A DNA stretch of 12,197 nt from Colimorpha_A sp045543555 (GTDB lineage: Bacteria > Bacillota > Clostridia > Oscillospirales > CAG-272): the NCBI GenBank assembly GCA_045543555.1, contig JAZQMQ010000004.1, positions 1-12,197 of the forward strand. Direction: 5' to 3'. The notes below the pieces were generated by a model that saw only the letters and a list, made by a program, of their open reading frames with translations, was not told where the DNA came from and did not search any database. The translations under genes were made by a program, and so were the position numbers. Positions 1 through 6,994 of this stretch are shown piece by piece; the stretch's first letter is position 1, and every line of letters begins with the position of its first letter.

Positions 1-944
1 TGTACCTGGTAGGTGTCGTCGTCGATCTTAGCAACCATTGTCTGAGTTGCATCGAAGAGAGAACCGTATCTCATACCGATAACGTCGGAAGAAACGATCT
101 GATCCTCGTTATAGCCGTAGGACTCGGTAGCAGCAGCCTTCATAGCAGCGTTGATGCCTTCCTTGGTGATGTTAGCGCCCTTAACAACTGCAACGAGAAT
201 GGTGGTAGAACCGGTGCAGGTAGGAACTCTCTGAGCAGCACCGATGAGCTTACCGTTGAGCTCGGGGATAACGAGACCGATAGCCTTAGCAGCACCTGTG
301 GAGTTGGGAACGATGTTCTGAGCGCCTGCGCGAGCTCTTCTGAGGTCACCCTTTCTGTGAGGACCGTCGAGGATCATCTGGTCACCGGTGTAAGCATGAA
401 CGGTAGTCATGATACCGGACTGGATGGGAGCGTAATCGTTGAGTGCCTTAGCCATGGGAGCGAGGCAGTTGGTGGTGCAGGAAGCAGCGGAGATGATCTG
501 GTCATCAGCGGTGAGAGTGTCATTGTTTACATTGAATACGATAGTCTTAAGGTCGTTTCCTGCGGGAGCGGAGATAACAACCTTCTTAGCACCTGCATTG
601 ATGTGAGCCATAGACTTATCCTTGGAGCAGTAGAAACCGGTGCACTCGAGAACTACGTCAACACCGAGCTCACCCCAAGGGCAATTAGCAGCATCCTTTT
701 CAGCATAGATCTTAAGAGTCTTGCCGTCAACAGTAATTGTACCTTCTTCGTCATTTGCCTCTACGGTGTGACCCATTGCGAGGTAGTTACCCTGAGCGGT
801 ATCGTACTTGAGAAGGTGAGCGAGCATCTTAGGGCTGGTAAGGTCGTTGATAGCAACAACTTCGTAGCCTTCTGCTCCGAACATCTGACGGAATGCGAGA
901 CGACCGATACGGCCGAATCCGTTAATAGCAACTTTAACTGACAT
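1..944 (-). CDS. gap: Type I glyceraldehyde-3-phosphate dehydrogenase, 3' end cut by window edge
   Basis: Cytosolic glycolytic enzyme that oxidises and phosphorylates glyceraldehyde 3-phosphate to 1,3-bisphosphoglycerate using NAD. The reverse strand translates from ATG at 944 (MSVKVAINGFGRIGRLAF) through 314 codons without a stop. The family is usually about 335 residues, so roughly 20 C-terminal residues lie outside the window. Visible motifs are the Rossmann dinucleotide loop NGFGRIGR (residues 8-15), AIND with Asp34, which favours NAD over NADP, the active-site SAASCTTNC with catalytic Cys156, and TVHAYTGDQ with the catalytic-base His183. The start is fixed by an AAGGAG ribosome site (complement of 952-957) eight bases upstream. 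It lies 119 bases downstream of mltG on the same strand and has its own candidate promoter, so it is probably transcribed at least partly independently. No lesions are seen. Confidence 0.97.
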   Translation of the reverse strand, partial: MSVKVAINGFGRIGRLAFRQMFGAEGYEVVAINDLTSPKMLAHLLKYDTAQGNYLAMGHTVEANDEEGTITVDGKTLKIYAEKDAANCPWGELGVDVVLECTGFYCSKDKSMAHINAGAKKVVISAPAGNDLKTIVFNVNNDTLTADDQIISAASCTTNCLAPMAKALNDYAPIQSGIMTTVHAYTGDQMILDGPHRKGDLRRARAGAQNIVPNSTGAAKAIGLVIPELNGKLIGAAQRVPTCTGSTTILVAVVKGANITKEGINAAMKAAATESYGYNEDQIVSSDVIGMRYGSLFDATQTMVAKIDDDTYQV

Positions 945-994
945 GATTATTCTCCTTGTGGTATATATTAATTTTTATTTCTTACCAAATACAT

Positions 995-1023
995 ATTTTA
1001 CTATAAAACTATGTGATATACAA
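995..1023 (-). promoter_or_regulatory. Candidate sigma-A promoter for gap
   Basis: On the reverse strand TTGTAT (complement of 1018-1023) and TAAAAT (complement of 995-1000) are separated by exactly 17 bases, about 50 bases upstream of the gap start codon. The -10 matches consensus at five of six positions, the -35 at only three. The whole 945-1063 gap is AT-rich, so chance matches are easy. The same stretch shows no terminator hairpin after mltG, so some read-through from the upstream operon is possible. Confidence 0.35.
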
Positions 1024-1063
1024 TAGAAAAACGAGATTATTTTCAATTTTGTTACAATTTGTG

Positions 1064-2434
1064 TCATTCGCCGTTTCCGAGGGCAATTTGGACGTTTTCA
1101 TTGTGCTCTTTTAACGTTCTGGCGAACAGATTGTAGCCGTCTTTCTTTGCTACGAAGTAATAATAGTTTGTGTTTTCGGGGTAAAGCGCGTAATTTATTG
1201 CAAGATAAGTGGGGTTTGTAATCGGTCCGGGCGGCAATCCTTTATAAACTCTTGTGTTATATGGGTGATCCATATTGAGATGGGCGTTTGTCAGATGCTC
1301 GGGCGGATTATCCTGAAGAATGTAGTAAAGTGTTGCGTCGCTTTCAAGATAACCGTTTGTCTGATATCCCGGATTGTTCAGACGGTTATTAAATACAGAC
1401 GAGATCGTTCCGTACTCAATGTCGTAGTATGCCTCCATCTGTACCAGAGCCGCAATATTAACGATCTCATCGAAGGTTTTTCTGCGTGCTGCGCAAAGGT
1501 TATTGATCTTTTCAATGTAGTCGTCTCCGGGGGCTGTGCAGTTTTTAAAGGTCTGCTTCATTTTTACGTCGAAATTTCGAAGCATTTTATTTATGATAGT
1601 TACTGCGCTGGCATCGGTGTAGTAATAATAGGTGTCAGGGTAAAGATAACCTTCCAGACGGTAGCTTCTGTATGTGTTTACTTTATCATCGAGCTGATCT
1701 ACAAACCAATAATCAAAATCGTAATTGTTTATCGCATCTGTTAAGTCTTCTTTGGTTGAAAGTCCGTATTTGTTGACTAAGGTATCGATAACCTTTTGGG
1801 CTGTATAACCCTCAGGAATAACGACGACAACTGTCTCAACCTGCGTGGTTACTGTTTTTGCAAATACCCTCAAAAGCTGATCGTAATTCATTGATGGGGT
1901 TACGGTGTATTCACCCGCGACAAATGAAGGGCTCTTGTCTCGCAGTTTAGCATAGAAGTGAAAGATCTCGGCGCTGTTGATTACGCCGTTCTTTTCGAGA
2001 ACCTTGCCAAGCTCCTTGACGGTCAATCCCTCCGGGATTGTAAGCGTGATCTCCTCGTCACTCTTAACGAGGGCGAAAACATCGTTCGCCACAGTTATGA
2101 TAAATATCGAAAGACAGCCTGATACGACCAGTATTGCCATGATGTATATTATAGCTTTGACAAGGGAGGAAACCAAGGTTGAATTTGATCCTGCGCTCTC
2201 TGTATCGTCCTCCATGTATGCGGTGCCGTTTGCCTTGACCGCTTTTGCTGATGCGGTGGGGCGTTTATTTGAGGAATAGTGCGGCTCCTTTTTAACTGCG
2301 GGATGCGCGGGGGAATTTTTACTTGTCTGCGGTCTGTTTTTTGCGTCCGGAATGCGTCTTTGAGCGTTCAACGGCCTTGTTTGCTTTCGGGCACCTGTCG
2401 GACGTTTGCTTGGGGTGTTTTGTTGGTTGTTCAT
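1064..2434 (-). CDS. mltG: Endolytic murein transglycosylase MltG (YceG family)
   Basis: Membrane-anchored lytic transglycosylase that cuts nascent peptidoglycan glycan strands and helps set glycan length. The 456-residue protein has a basic, low-complexity cytoplasmic tail (about 1-85), one membrane segment (about 93-115), and an extracellular domain. That domain opens with IPEGLTVKELGKVLEKNGVI (134-153), followed by the EGYLYPDTYYYY motif (261-272). The catalytic region IAALVQMEA contains Glu334, which aligns with E. coli MltG Glu218. The first Glu of the common SIxEKE motif is Gln332 here, but that is not the catalytic one. Conserved FNNRL (348-352), SDATLYY and YNTRVYKGLPPGPI (392-405) follow. 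The start is supported by an AAAGGT ribosome site about eight bases upstream. It sits 18 bases after the CPBP gene and is the last gene of the tight operon. The long charged tail is typical of Gram-positive versions. Confidence 0.95.
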   Translation of the reverse strand: MNNQQNTPSKRPTGARKQTRPLNAQRRIPDAKNRPQTSKNSPAHPAVKKEPHYSSNKRPTASAKAVKANGTAYMEDDTESAGSNSTLVSSLVKAIIYIMAILVVSGCLSIFIITVANDVFALVKSDEEITLTIPEGLTVKELGKVLEKNGVINSAEIFHFYAKLRDKSPSFVAGEYTVTPSMNYDQLLRVFAKTVTTQVETVVVVIPEGYTAQKVIDTLVNKYGLSTKEDLTDAINNYDFDYWFVDQLDDKVNTYRSYRLEGYLYPDTYYYYTDASAVTIINKMLRNFDVKMKQTFKNCTAPGDDYIEKINNLCAARRKTFDEIVNIAALVQMEAYYDIEYGTISSVFNNRLNNPGYQTNGYLESDATLYYILQDNPPEHLTNAHLNMDHPYNTRVYKGLPPGPITNPTYLAINYALYPENTNYYYFVAKKDGYNLFARTLKEHNENVQIALGNGE

Positions 2435-2452
2435 TGTGTTACCTTTCGTATG

Positions 2453-3442
2453 TTATATAAAACCGAACATTGCTATCAGGTATATCATAAGACATATTAA
2501 AAACGTAGGGGAGAAGAACACCTCAATTGTAGCTTTTGAGCGGTCACTGAGTGCCTTTTTTGAGGTTTTATTTTCTTCTGCTTCTGTTGCTGAAATGTCG
2601 GGAGTTGAGCCGTCATCGGCTTTTTTCAGAAGATATGACGGTGAAGGCATGCCTGATTGACCGTTTTTTCTGAAACAGTGCTCAATTTCCCCGAGCGTTA
2701 TTACGGTGAGTATAAGAAACAACGTAGTGAACGTGAATACGCCTATGATCTTGTTTGATGGGTCGATCATTGCTCTTACAATGTATTTTTCACCGAAAAC
2801 TACGTAAATATTGAAGATCAGGTGAGAAATAAGTGCAGAAATTGAGGAGCCTGTTGCATAGGTGACCATGCAGAAAATCAATCCGCACAAGAATCTGACC
2901 CAAAAGGCTTCGGGAGAGAAGAACAGGAATGCGGAAAGGAATGACGTTATTAAAGTAGCGTTTACAGCTCCGTATCCGCCCTCGTTGTATTCCGTTAGCA
3001 TAATGGCACGGAAGATCAGTTCTTCTGACAGGGCGGGCATTATTGCAAACGCCGTCGCTGTGAACAAGAAATTATCGGTGCTTTCGCTTGCAACGAAGCT
3101 TTCGAAAGGTGAGTAGCTGAATGACGTCATATCCAGTAGATATATCTGTGTGAATCTGATGATGATCGAGCCGAAAATGAGCATAAGCGCCGCTGTTATT
3201 ACAGCTCCGGCTTTTGTCGGTGAAAAAAGTCTGATATTGAGCTTTGAAGAATATCCCACGCCTTTAAGACGGCAGAAAAACACAGCAGGAACAAAGAAGA
3301 TCAAAAGCTGCAGTATTATTACTAAAAGATACCCGTTTTCGCCGGATTTTATGAGCGGTTCTTTTATGTACCGTGAGGCAAATACCATCAGATATATAAT
3401 CAGCGCAAATATTGGGGTGGTAAAGGATTCCTTGAATTTCAT
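2453..3442 (-). CDS. CPBP (CAAX/Abi) family intramembrane glutamic endopeptidase homologue
   Basis: Polytopic membrane protein of 329 residues from the family that includes Rce1 and bacteriocin-immunity proteases. Hydrophobic segments fall at about 10-24, 38-56, 77-97, 127-148, 160-176, 184-196, 200-217, 233-250 and 309-328. The family motif EExxxR is present as E140-E141-L-I-F-R145, and the third motif HxxxN as H207-L-I-F-N211. The second motif, normally FxxxH, reads F172-L-F-F-S176, so the middle histidine appears replaced by serine. A charged soluble loop (about 252-305) precedes the final membrane helix. The start codon overlaps the stop of the upstream folate gene (ATGA), indicating translational coupling. 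The substrate cannot be told from sequence, and with one catalytic residue altered the protein could be an inactive or modified enzyme. Confidence 0.85.
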   Translation of the reverse strand: MKFKESFTTPIFALIIYLMVFASRYIKEPLIKSGENGYLLVIILQLLIFFVPAVFFCRLKGVGYSSKLNIRLFSPTKAGAVITAALMLIFGSIIIRFTQIYLLDMTSFSYSPFESFVASESTDNFLFTATAFAIMPALSEELIFRAIMLTEYNEGGYGAVNATLITSFLSAFLFFSPEAFWVRFLCGLIFCMVTYATGSSISALISHLIFNIYVVFGEKYIVRAMIDPSNKIIGVFTFTTLFLILTVITLGEIEHCFRKNGQSGMPSPSYLLKKADDGSTPDISATEAEENKTSKKALSDRSKATIEVFFSPTFLICLMIYLIAMFGFI

Positions 3443-4026
3443 GACGGAGTGAACACCCCCTTTTCGGTAAGGATGATGTTTACTTTTCTGTCGTATCGTC
3501 CTCTCGGAAGTGCATTTTCAAAAAGCTTATGGAAGGTAACCCCTATTTGCGTTCCTCCAAAATCGGAAAGGAATCTGTCATAGTAGCCTTTTCCGTATCC
3601 GAGACGGTAGCCCTCTTTGTCAAAGCTTATCCCGGGGACTAAAATGACGTCATTTTTGCTTTTGTCGGGAACATACAGAGGAGCATCAATTTTCGGCTCT
3701 TTTGTCCCGTATGTACCGTCTGCCAGATCTAATACCGAGGTAACGTAATGGTAAGTGAGCGTACAGCCTTCGGTGTGGCAAAGCGGAAATGCAATACGTT
3801 TTTCCATTTTAACCACAGCTTCAGCCAACGGCAGCAGATCAGGCTCATTTTTTATTGGATAGTATAAAAGGATCGTTTCGGCAAAACGGAAAGATGCAAG
3901 TGATAACAGCTTTGAGATCATCGCGCTCTCCGCCAAGCTTTTTTCTTTGTCGGCAATAGCATTTCTTACTGCCATTAGTTCCTTGCGGACCATTATCTTT
4001 TGTTCCTTTGTTGACTGTAATGCCAT
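3439..4026 (-). CDS. 5-formyltetrahydrofolate cyclo-ligase (5,10-methenyltetrahydrofolate synthetase)
   Basis: Cytosolic ATP-dependent enzyme converting 5-formyltetrahydrofolate to 5,10-methenyltetrahydrofolate, returning stored folate to the one-carbon pool. The 195-residue product has the usual length. The N-terminal KEQKIMVRKELMAVRNAI helix holds the basic residues that bind ATP phosphates, YYPIKNEPDL lies near 55-64, and the diagnostic signature runs from VPGISFDKEGYRLG into YGKGYYDRFL (130-153). It ends in the normal N-I-I-L-T-E element. The start at 4026 is fixed by an AAAGGAG ribosome site (complement of 4035-4041) eight bases upstream. It overlaps the CPBP gene by four bases and follows the DJ-1 gene by 33. 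Being in one operon with dTMP kinase is biochemically sensible, since methylene-folate is needed to make dTMP, but that link is inference. The gene is called fthC, fau or ygfA in different organisms. Confidence 0.95.
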   Translation of the reverse strand: MALQSTKEQKIMVRKELMAVRNAIADKEKSLAESAMISKLLSLASFRFAETILLYYPIKNEPDLLPLAEAVVKMEKRIAFPLCHTEGCTLTYHYVTSVLDLADGTYGTKEPKIDAPLYVPDKSKNDVILVPGISFDKEGYRLGYGKGYYDRFLSDFGGTQIGVTFHKLFENALPRGRYDRKVNIILTEKGVFTPS

Positions 4027-4059
4027 TGCCTTCGCTCCTTTCGTGTTTTTATGTTTTGA

Positions 4060-4599
4060 TCAGCACATTATGCTTTTCATTATTGCATCTGCTTTTTCTT
4101 TTCCGCAAAATGCTACCGTAAGCTCGTAGGAGAAGGGAAGTGCAACTCCCATCCCCGCGGCTGTTATTATGTTCCCATCGCGCACGACTCTGTTCTCGGA
4201 TATGCGGGCGCCGTAGAGCTTGTCTTCGAATCCGGGGTAGCATACAGCACACTTGTTATTAAGTAATCCGAGCTCTCCGAGAATAAAAGGTGCTGCGCAT
4301 ATGGCTGCTACGATTGCACCTGATTGAACTGCTCTTAGCGTGATATTGCAAACGTGTTCGGAATTTCTCAGGTTTGCCGCACCGGGCATTCCTCCGGGAA
4401 GGATTACGGCTTCTGGGTTTTCGTCTGTTAGCTCACTTATAAGCTTGTCCGCGGTAACCGTAACACCGTTTGAGCTTTTTACAGAGTGCGAATCGGTTAT
4501 GCTGACGGTTATTATTTCCTTTCCGCATCGACGCAGTATGTCCAGCGGAGTCATAGCTTCAACAAGTTCAAAGCCATCTGCCAAAAATTCGTATATCAT
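4060..4599 (-). CDS. DJ-1/PfpI family protein (ThiJ/YajL-like)
   Basis: Cytosolic single-domain protein of 179 residues from the DJ-1 superfamily, whose members act in glyoxal detoxification, thiol stress or as chaperones; the exact role is not set by sequence. Diagnostic elements are LADGFELVEAMTPLDILRR with the conserved Glu14 (DJ-1 Glu18), VILPGGMPGAANL with the oxyanion-hole glycines, and the nucleophile elbow AAICAAPFIL with Cys101 (DJ-1 Cys106). The YPGFEDKL segment replaces the DJ-1 histidine region, as is usual in the bacterial YajL-type group, and a GNIITAAGMGVALPF segment follows. The start overlaps the tmk stop by one base (TAATG), and there is no clear Shine-Dalgarno sequence before it, so translation probably depends on re-initiation after tmk. 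ThiJ as a name does not mean a thiamine role. Confidence 0.92.
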   Translation of the reverse strand: MIYEFLADGFELVEAMTPLDILRRCGKEIITVSITDSHSVKSSNGVTVTADKLISELTDENPEAVILPGGMPGAANLRNSEHVCNITLRAVQSGAIVAAICAAPFILGELGLLNNKCAVCYPGFEDKLYGARISENRVVRDGNIITAAGMGVALPFSYELTVAFCGKEKADAIMKSIMC

Positions 4600-5264
4600 T
4601 ATTTGTTATAGCCGAGAACAGCAATGATCTGTTCGGCGATCTCCTCTCTGCTTAAGGGCTCTCCGTCCTTGTAACAGCATATTCTGTTCCATTTTAGACG
4701 GTCTGACGCGTAGAGCGCAGCCTCATAGCTCTTGTATAAGAACGTGTTGTCGGATTCGTGAATATCCATTGCGCGTCCCGTTGTGTCGGAACGGCTTTTT
4801 ATCAGCTTGTAGGAAATGTCGGGATGCATTTCAAGATATATGATCGCGTCGGGAACGGGAATACCGAGCTTATAGAATTCGTAATCCCAGAGCCAATTAA
4901 GAAAATACTCCCACTTGTCCTTTTCGAGCTTTGAAAGCTGATGCACCGCGTTTGCCGTGGTGTATCTGTTGGCAATTACGACGGTATCGGGATCGTCGAT
5001 ATCCTTTTTCCAATCGGTGCGATAGGAAAGATATCTGTCGGATGCAAAAAAGCTTGAAGCAGCATAGGCATTTGTGTCCTCGGGGTGTGAACCGAGCTCT
5101 CCGTTTAAATATTTCTTTACAAAGAGAGAACTGTCATTTTCATATTGAGGGAATGAGATATATCTCACCTTAATTCCCATGTTTTCAAGATGTGACTTTA
5201 ATATGAGGCTTTGGGTCTCCTTGCCCGATCCGTCGAGACCGTCGATAACAATAAAACGTCCCAT
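4599..5264 (-). CDS. tmk: Thymidylate kinase (dTMP kinase), variant P-loop
   Basis: Cytosolic kinase that phosphorylates dTMP to dTDP for DNA synthesis. The 221-residue product begins MGRFIVIDGLDGSGKETQ, a P-loop with Lys15. The residue after the lysine, usually Thr or Ser, is Glu16, with Thr17 kept. Other matches are SFPQYEND (37-44), the FFASDRY element (72-78) with the conserved DR pair, and VIANRYTTANAVHQLSKL (96-113), where the more usual DRY is NRY. The LID-like RSDTTGRAMDIHESD stretch spans 158-172 and supplies arginines. Overall it matches a clostridial and actinobacterial group of longer dTMP kinases. It begins two bases after the aroQ stop codon (TGATATG) and ends one base inside the DJ-1 gene, so coupling is strong. 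No signs of damage. Confidence 0.93.
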   Translation of the reverse strand: MGRFIVIDGLDGSGKETQSLILKSHLENMGIKVRYISFPQYENDSSLFVKKYLNGELGSHPEDTNAYAASSFFASDRYLSYRTDWKKDIDDPDTVVIANRYTTANAVHQLSKLEKDKWEYFLNWLWDYEFYKLGIPVPDAIIYLEMHPDISYKLIKSRSDTTGRAMDIHESDNTFLYKSYEAALYASDRLKWNRICCYKDGEPLSREEIAEQIIAVLGYNK

Positions 5265-5265
5265 A

Positions 5266-5715
5266 TCAGTTCTTCTTAAAGCGTTCTATCAGCGCCGCTA
5301 ATGCAAGGTGGTAGCTGAATGATCCAAATCCCGCAATGGTGCCGATGCATACGGGAGAGATTACGGAGATGTTTCTGAATTCTTCTCTTGCGTGTACGTT
5401 TGACATGTGTACTTCTACTGTTGGAATGTCGACAGAAGCAATGGCGTCGCGAATTGCATAGGAATAATGTGTGAAGGCACCTGCATTGAAAATTATTCCG
5501 TCAAAATTACCGTATGCGTTATGTATGCTGTCGATCAGATCACCCTCGTGATTCGACTGAAAAAATTCGGTTATGATGCCAAGGGAGGAAGCGGCTTCCG
5601 AAATTGAAGTGTTGATGTCATTAAGAGTTGCGGTACCGTAAACCGAGGGCTCTCTCAAGCCCGTCATGTTGAGGTTCGGACCGTTTAAAACTAGAATTTT
5701 GTATGAGTCCTTCAT
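5266..5715 (-). CDS. aroQ: Type II 3-dehydroquinate dehydratase
   Basis: Cytosolic shikimate-pathway enzyme that dehydrates 3-dehydroquinate to 3-dehydroshikimate by the type II (anti-elimination) route, normally as a dodecamer. The 149-residue length is typical. Motifs are ILVLNGPNLNMTG (7-19), the mobile loop REPSVYG with the catalytic Tyr26, and FQSNHEGDLID (52-62). IIFNAGAFTHYS contains substrate-binding Asn77 and VEVHMSNVHAREEFR contains His103 and Arg114. The start is fixed by an AAAGGAAGG ribosome site (complement of 5722-5730) seven bases upstream. It is the promoter-proximal gene of the minus-strand operon and stands two bases ahead of the tmk start codon. Confidence 0.97.
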   Translation of the reverse strand: MKDSYKILVLNGPNLNMTGLREPSVYGTATLNDINTSISEAASSLGIITEFFQSNHEGDLIDSIHNAYGNFDGIIFNAGAFTHYSYAIRDAIASVDIPTVEVHMSNVHAREEFRNISVISPVCIGTIAGFGSFSYHLALAALIERFKKN

Positions 5716-5754
5716 ATATTGCCTTCCTTTTATACATATAATTACTCATTATAC

Positions 5755-5783
5755 ATTATACATTAATCTTGAAGAAAAGTCAA
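5755..5783 (-). promoter_or_regulatory. Strong sigma-A promoter of the aroQ-to-mltG operon
   Basis: On the reverse strand TTGACT (complement of 5778-5783) and TATAAT (complement of 5755-5760) are separated by 17 bases. A second TATAAT occurs seven bases further downstream (complement of 5748-5753) inside a tandem ATTATAC repeat; its spacing to the -35 would be 24, so the first box is preferred. Expected transcript start is near 5748, giving a leader of about 30 bases before aroQ. Confidence 0.8.
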
Positions 5784-5835
5784 TACAATACAGGAAAAAG
5801 GGAAAGTATATTTATTGTAAATAAACGCTGATCTA

Positions 5836-5864
5836 TTTACAAAAGTGCGGAAATGTGTTATCAT
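5836..5864 (+). promoter_or_regulatory. Extended -10 sigma-A promoter for the trigger-factor-like lipoprotein
   Basis: TTTACA (5836-5841) and TATCAT (5859-5864) are separated by 17 bases, and TG at 5856-5857 gives an extended -10 (TGTTATCAT). Each hexamer matches consensus at five of six. Transcription would start near 5871, only about 24 bases before the ATG, with the GGAGGAG ribosome site at 5881-5887 in the leader. It is divergent from the aroQ promoter; the two -35 boxes are about 50 bases apart. Confidence 0.75.
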
Positions 5865-5894
5865 TGATAATGGAAAATTCGGAGGAGAAATAAG

Positions 5895-6956
5895 ATGAGG
5901 AAATTATTTGCTATCTTGGTAATGGCTGTGTTGATTTTTACCGTATCTTGCACAGATAATGCATGGAAAGGTTTCGATAATGAGGACCTGTCAAAATATG
6001 TGGTGCTCGGTGAATATAAGGGCCTAACGTACAGTAAGCCTGAAATTAATATAGACTCCAACACAGTTGAAGAACAAATAAATGCCATGCTCGAAGCGGC
6101 ATCTGAACTCGTTGAAATCGAAAACGGCGCTACTTCATCATCTGCCGTAAAAATAGACCGTTATTGCTTTTTGAACGGGGTATCAACTCCCGAGCTGTCA
6201 GTCGAGGGACAAACATATTATATTAATGCCGAATATGATGACGTTGTGATCGACACAATAAGAATGGCTTGTTTCGGTGCAAAAAAGGGTGATACGATAA
6301 AAGTTGAACTCACGTTGCCCGCGGGATATAAAGGCATTGTCGATCAAGGAACGAACGCTGAATTCAGAGTAACCGTGTTAAGTGTTTATGAAAAAGTAAC
6401 TCCGGAGATGAATGACAGTATAGCACAGACGCTCATTCCCGGATGTAATACAGTAAACGAGCTTCGTGATACTGTTACAAAGCGACTTGAAAAACAGCTT
6501 CTCGACGTGAGTATGGACAAGGTCAGAGCGGAGCTTAAAGACCGTCTGATAAATTCTTCAACCGTCAAAAAGCTGCCCGTTGCGGTTCTGAATGCGTATT
6601 ACGAGGACAGCATGACGCTTTACAGAAGACTTGCCGATGCTCTCGATATGCCGCTTGAGGAATATGCGAAAAAGGAGCTCGGAATGACGGGCGAAGAGCT
6701 CGAAAGCATGGTTACCGGAATTGCCAACACAAGAACAAAGGAATCACTCGTTTTATATTCGATAGTTAAAGAAGAAAATATAACCTTCACCGACGCCACC
6801 CTTGTGGAGTTTGCGGAAAAAATGGCGGCTCGGTCCGAGGGGATATTTAAGTCGGGTGAAGAATATTTGTCCTATTACGGCAAAAACGCTGTAATTGAGG
6901 ATTACCTTTGGACAATGGTGCTTGATGCCGTGATCGAACACGCGTCTGTAGAATAG
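5895..6956 (+). CDS. Trigger-factor-like lipoprotein (FKBP-type PPIase domain plus trigger factor C-terminal domain)
   Basis: Predicted exported, lipid-anchored folding helper of 353 residues. A basic start and hydrophobic stretch (MRKLFAILVMAVLIFTVSC) lead to a probable lipidated Cys19, although Thr at -3 is not an ideal lipobox. Residues about 85-167 resemble the trigger factor peptidyl-prolyl isomerase domain, best seen as FGAKKGDTIKVELTLPAGYK (127-146) and NAEFRVTVLSVYEKVTPEMND (154-174). Residues 170-353 look like the helical trigger factor C-terminal chaperone arms (NELRDTVTKRLEKQL, LPVAVLNAYYEDSM, MPLEEYAKKELGMTGEELE). The ribosome-binding N-terminal domain of cytosolic trigger factor is missing and is replaced by the signal peptide. 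By architecture it may help fold secreted proteins, much as PrsA does; that role is inference. The start is set by GGAGGAG seven bases upstream. It stands alone, followed by a pseudogene. Confidence 0.85.
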   Translation: MRKLFAILVMAVLIFTVSCTDNAWKGFDNEDLSKYVVLGEYKGLTYSKPEINIDSNTVEEQINAMLEAASELVEIENGATSSSAVKIDRYCFLNGVSTPELSVEGQTYYINAEYDDVVIDTIRMACFGAKKGDTIKVELTLPAGYKGIVDQGTNAEFRVTVLSVYEKVTPEMNDSIAQTLIPGCNTVNELRDTVTKRLEKQLLDVSMDKVRAELKDRLINSSTVKKLPVAVLNAYYEDSMTLYRRLADALDMPLEEYAKKELGMTGEELESMVTGIANTRTKESLVLYSIVKEENITFTDATLVEFAEKMAARSEGIFKSGEEYLSYYGKNAVIEDYLWTMVLDAVIEHASVE

Positions 6957-6994
6957 ACGTTTATTGAATAGCAATAAATAAAGGTGCTTTAGTT

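Noticed and set aside
357..941. 194-residue plus-strand open frame opposite gap
   Set aside because: It is antisense to a well-conserved GAPDH gene, has no ribosome site, and its composition is that of a frame shadow.
1265..1744. 159-residue plus-strand open frame opposite mltG
   Set aside because: Antisense to the conserved MltG catalytic domain, with no recognisable motif or ribosome site.
6961..6977. TTATTG-AATAG-CAATAA inverted repeat after the lipoprotein gene
   Set aside because: The stem is only six AT-rich pairs with no T tract, too weak to call a terminator.
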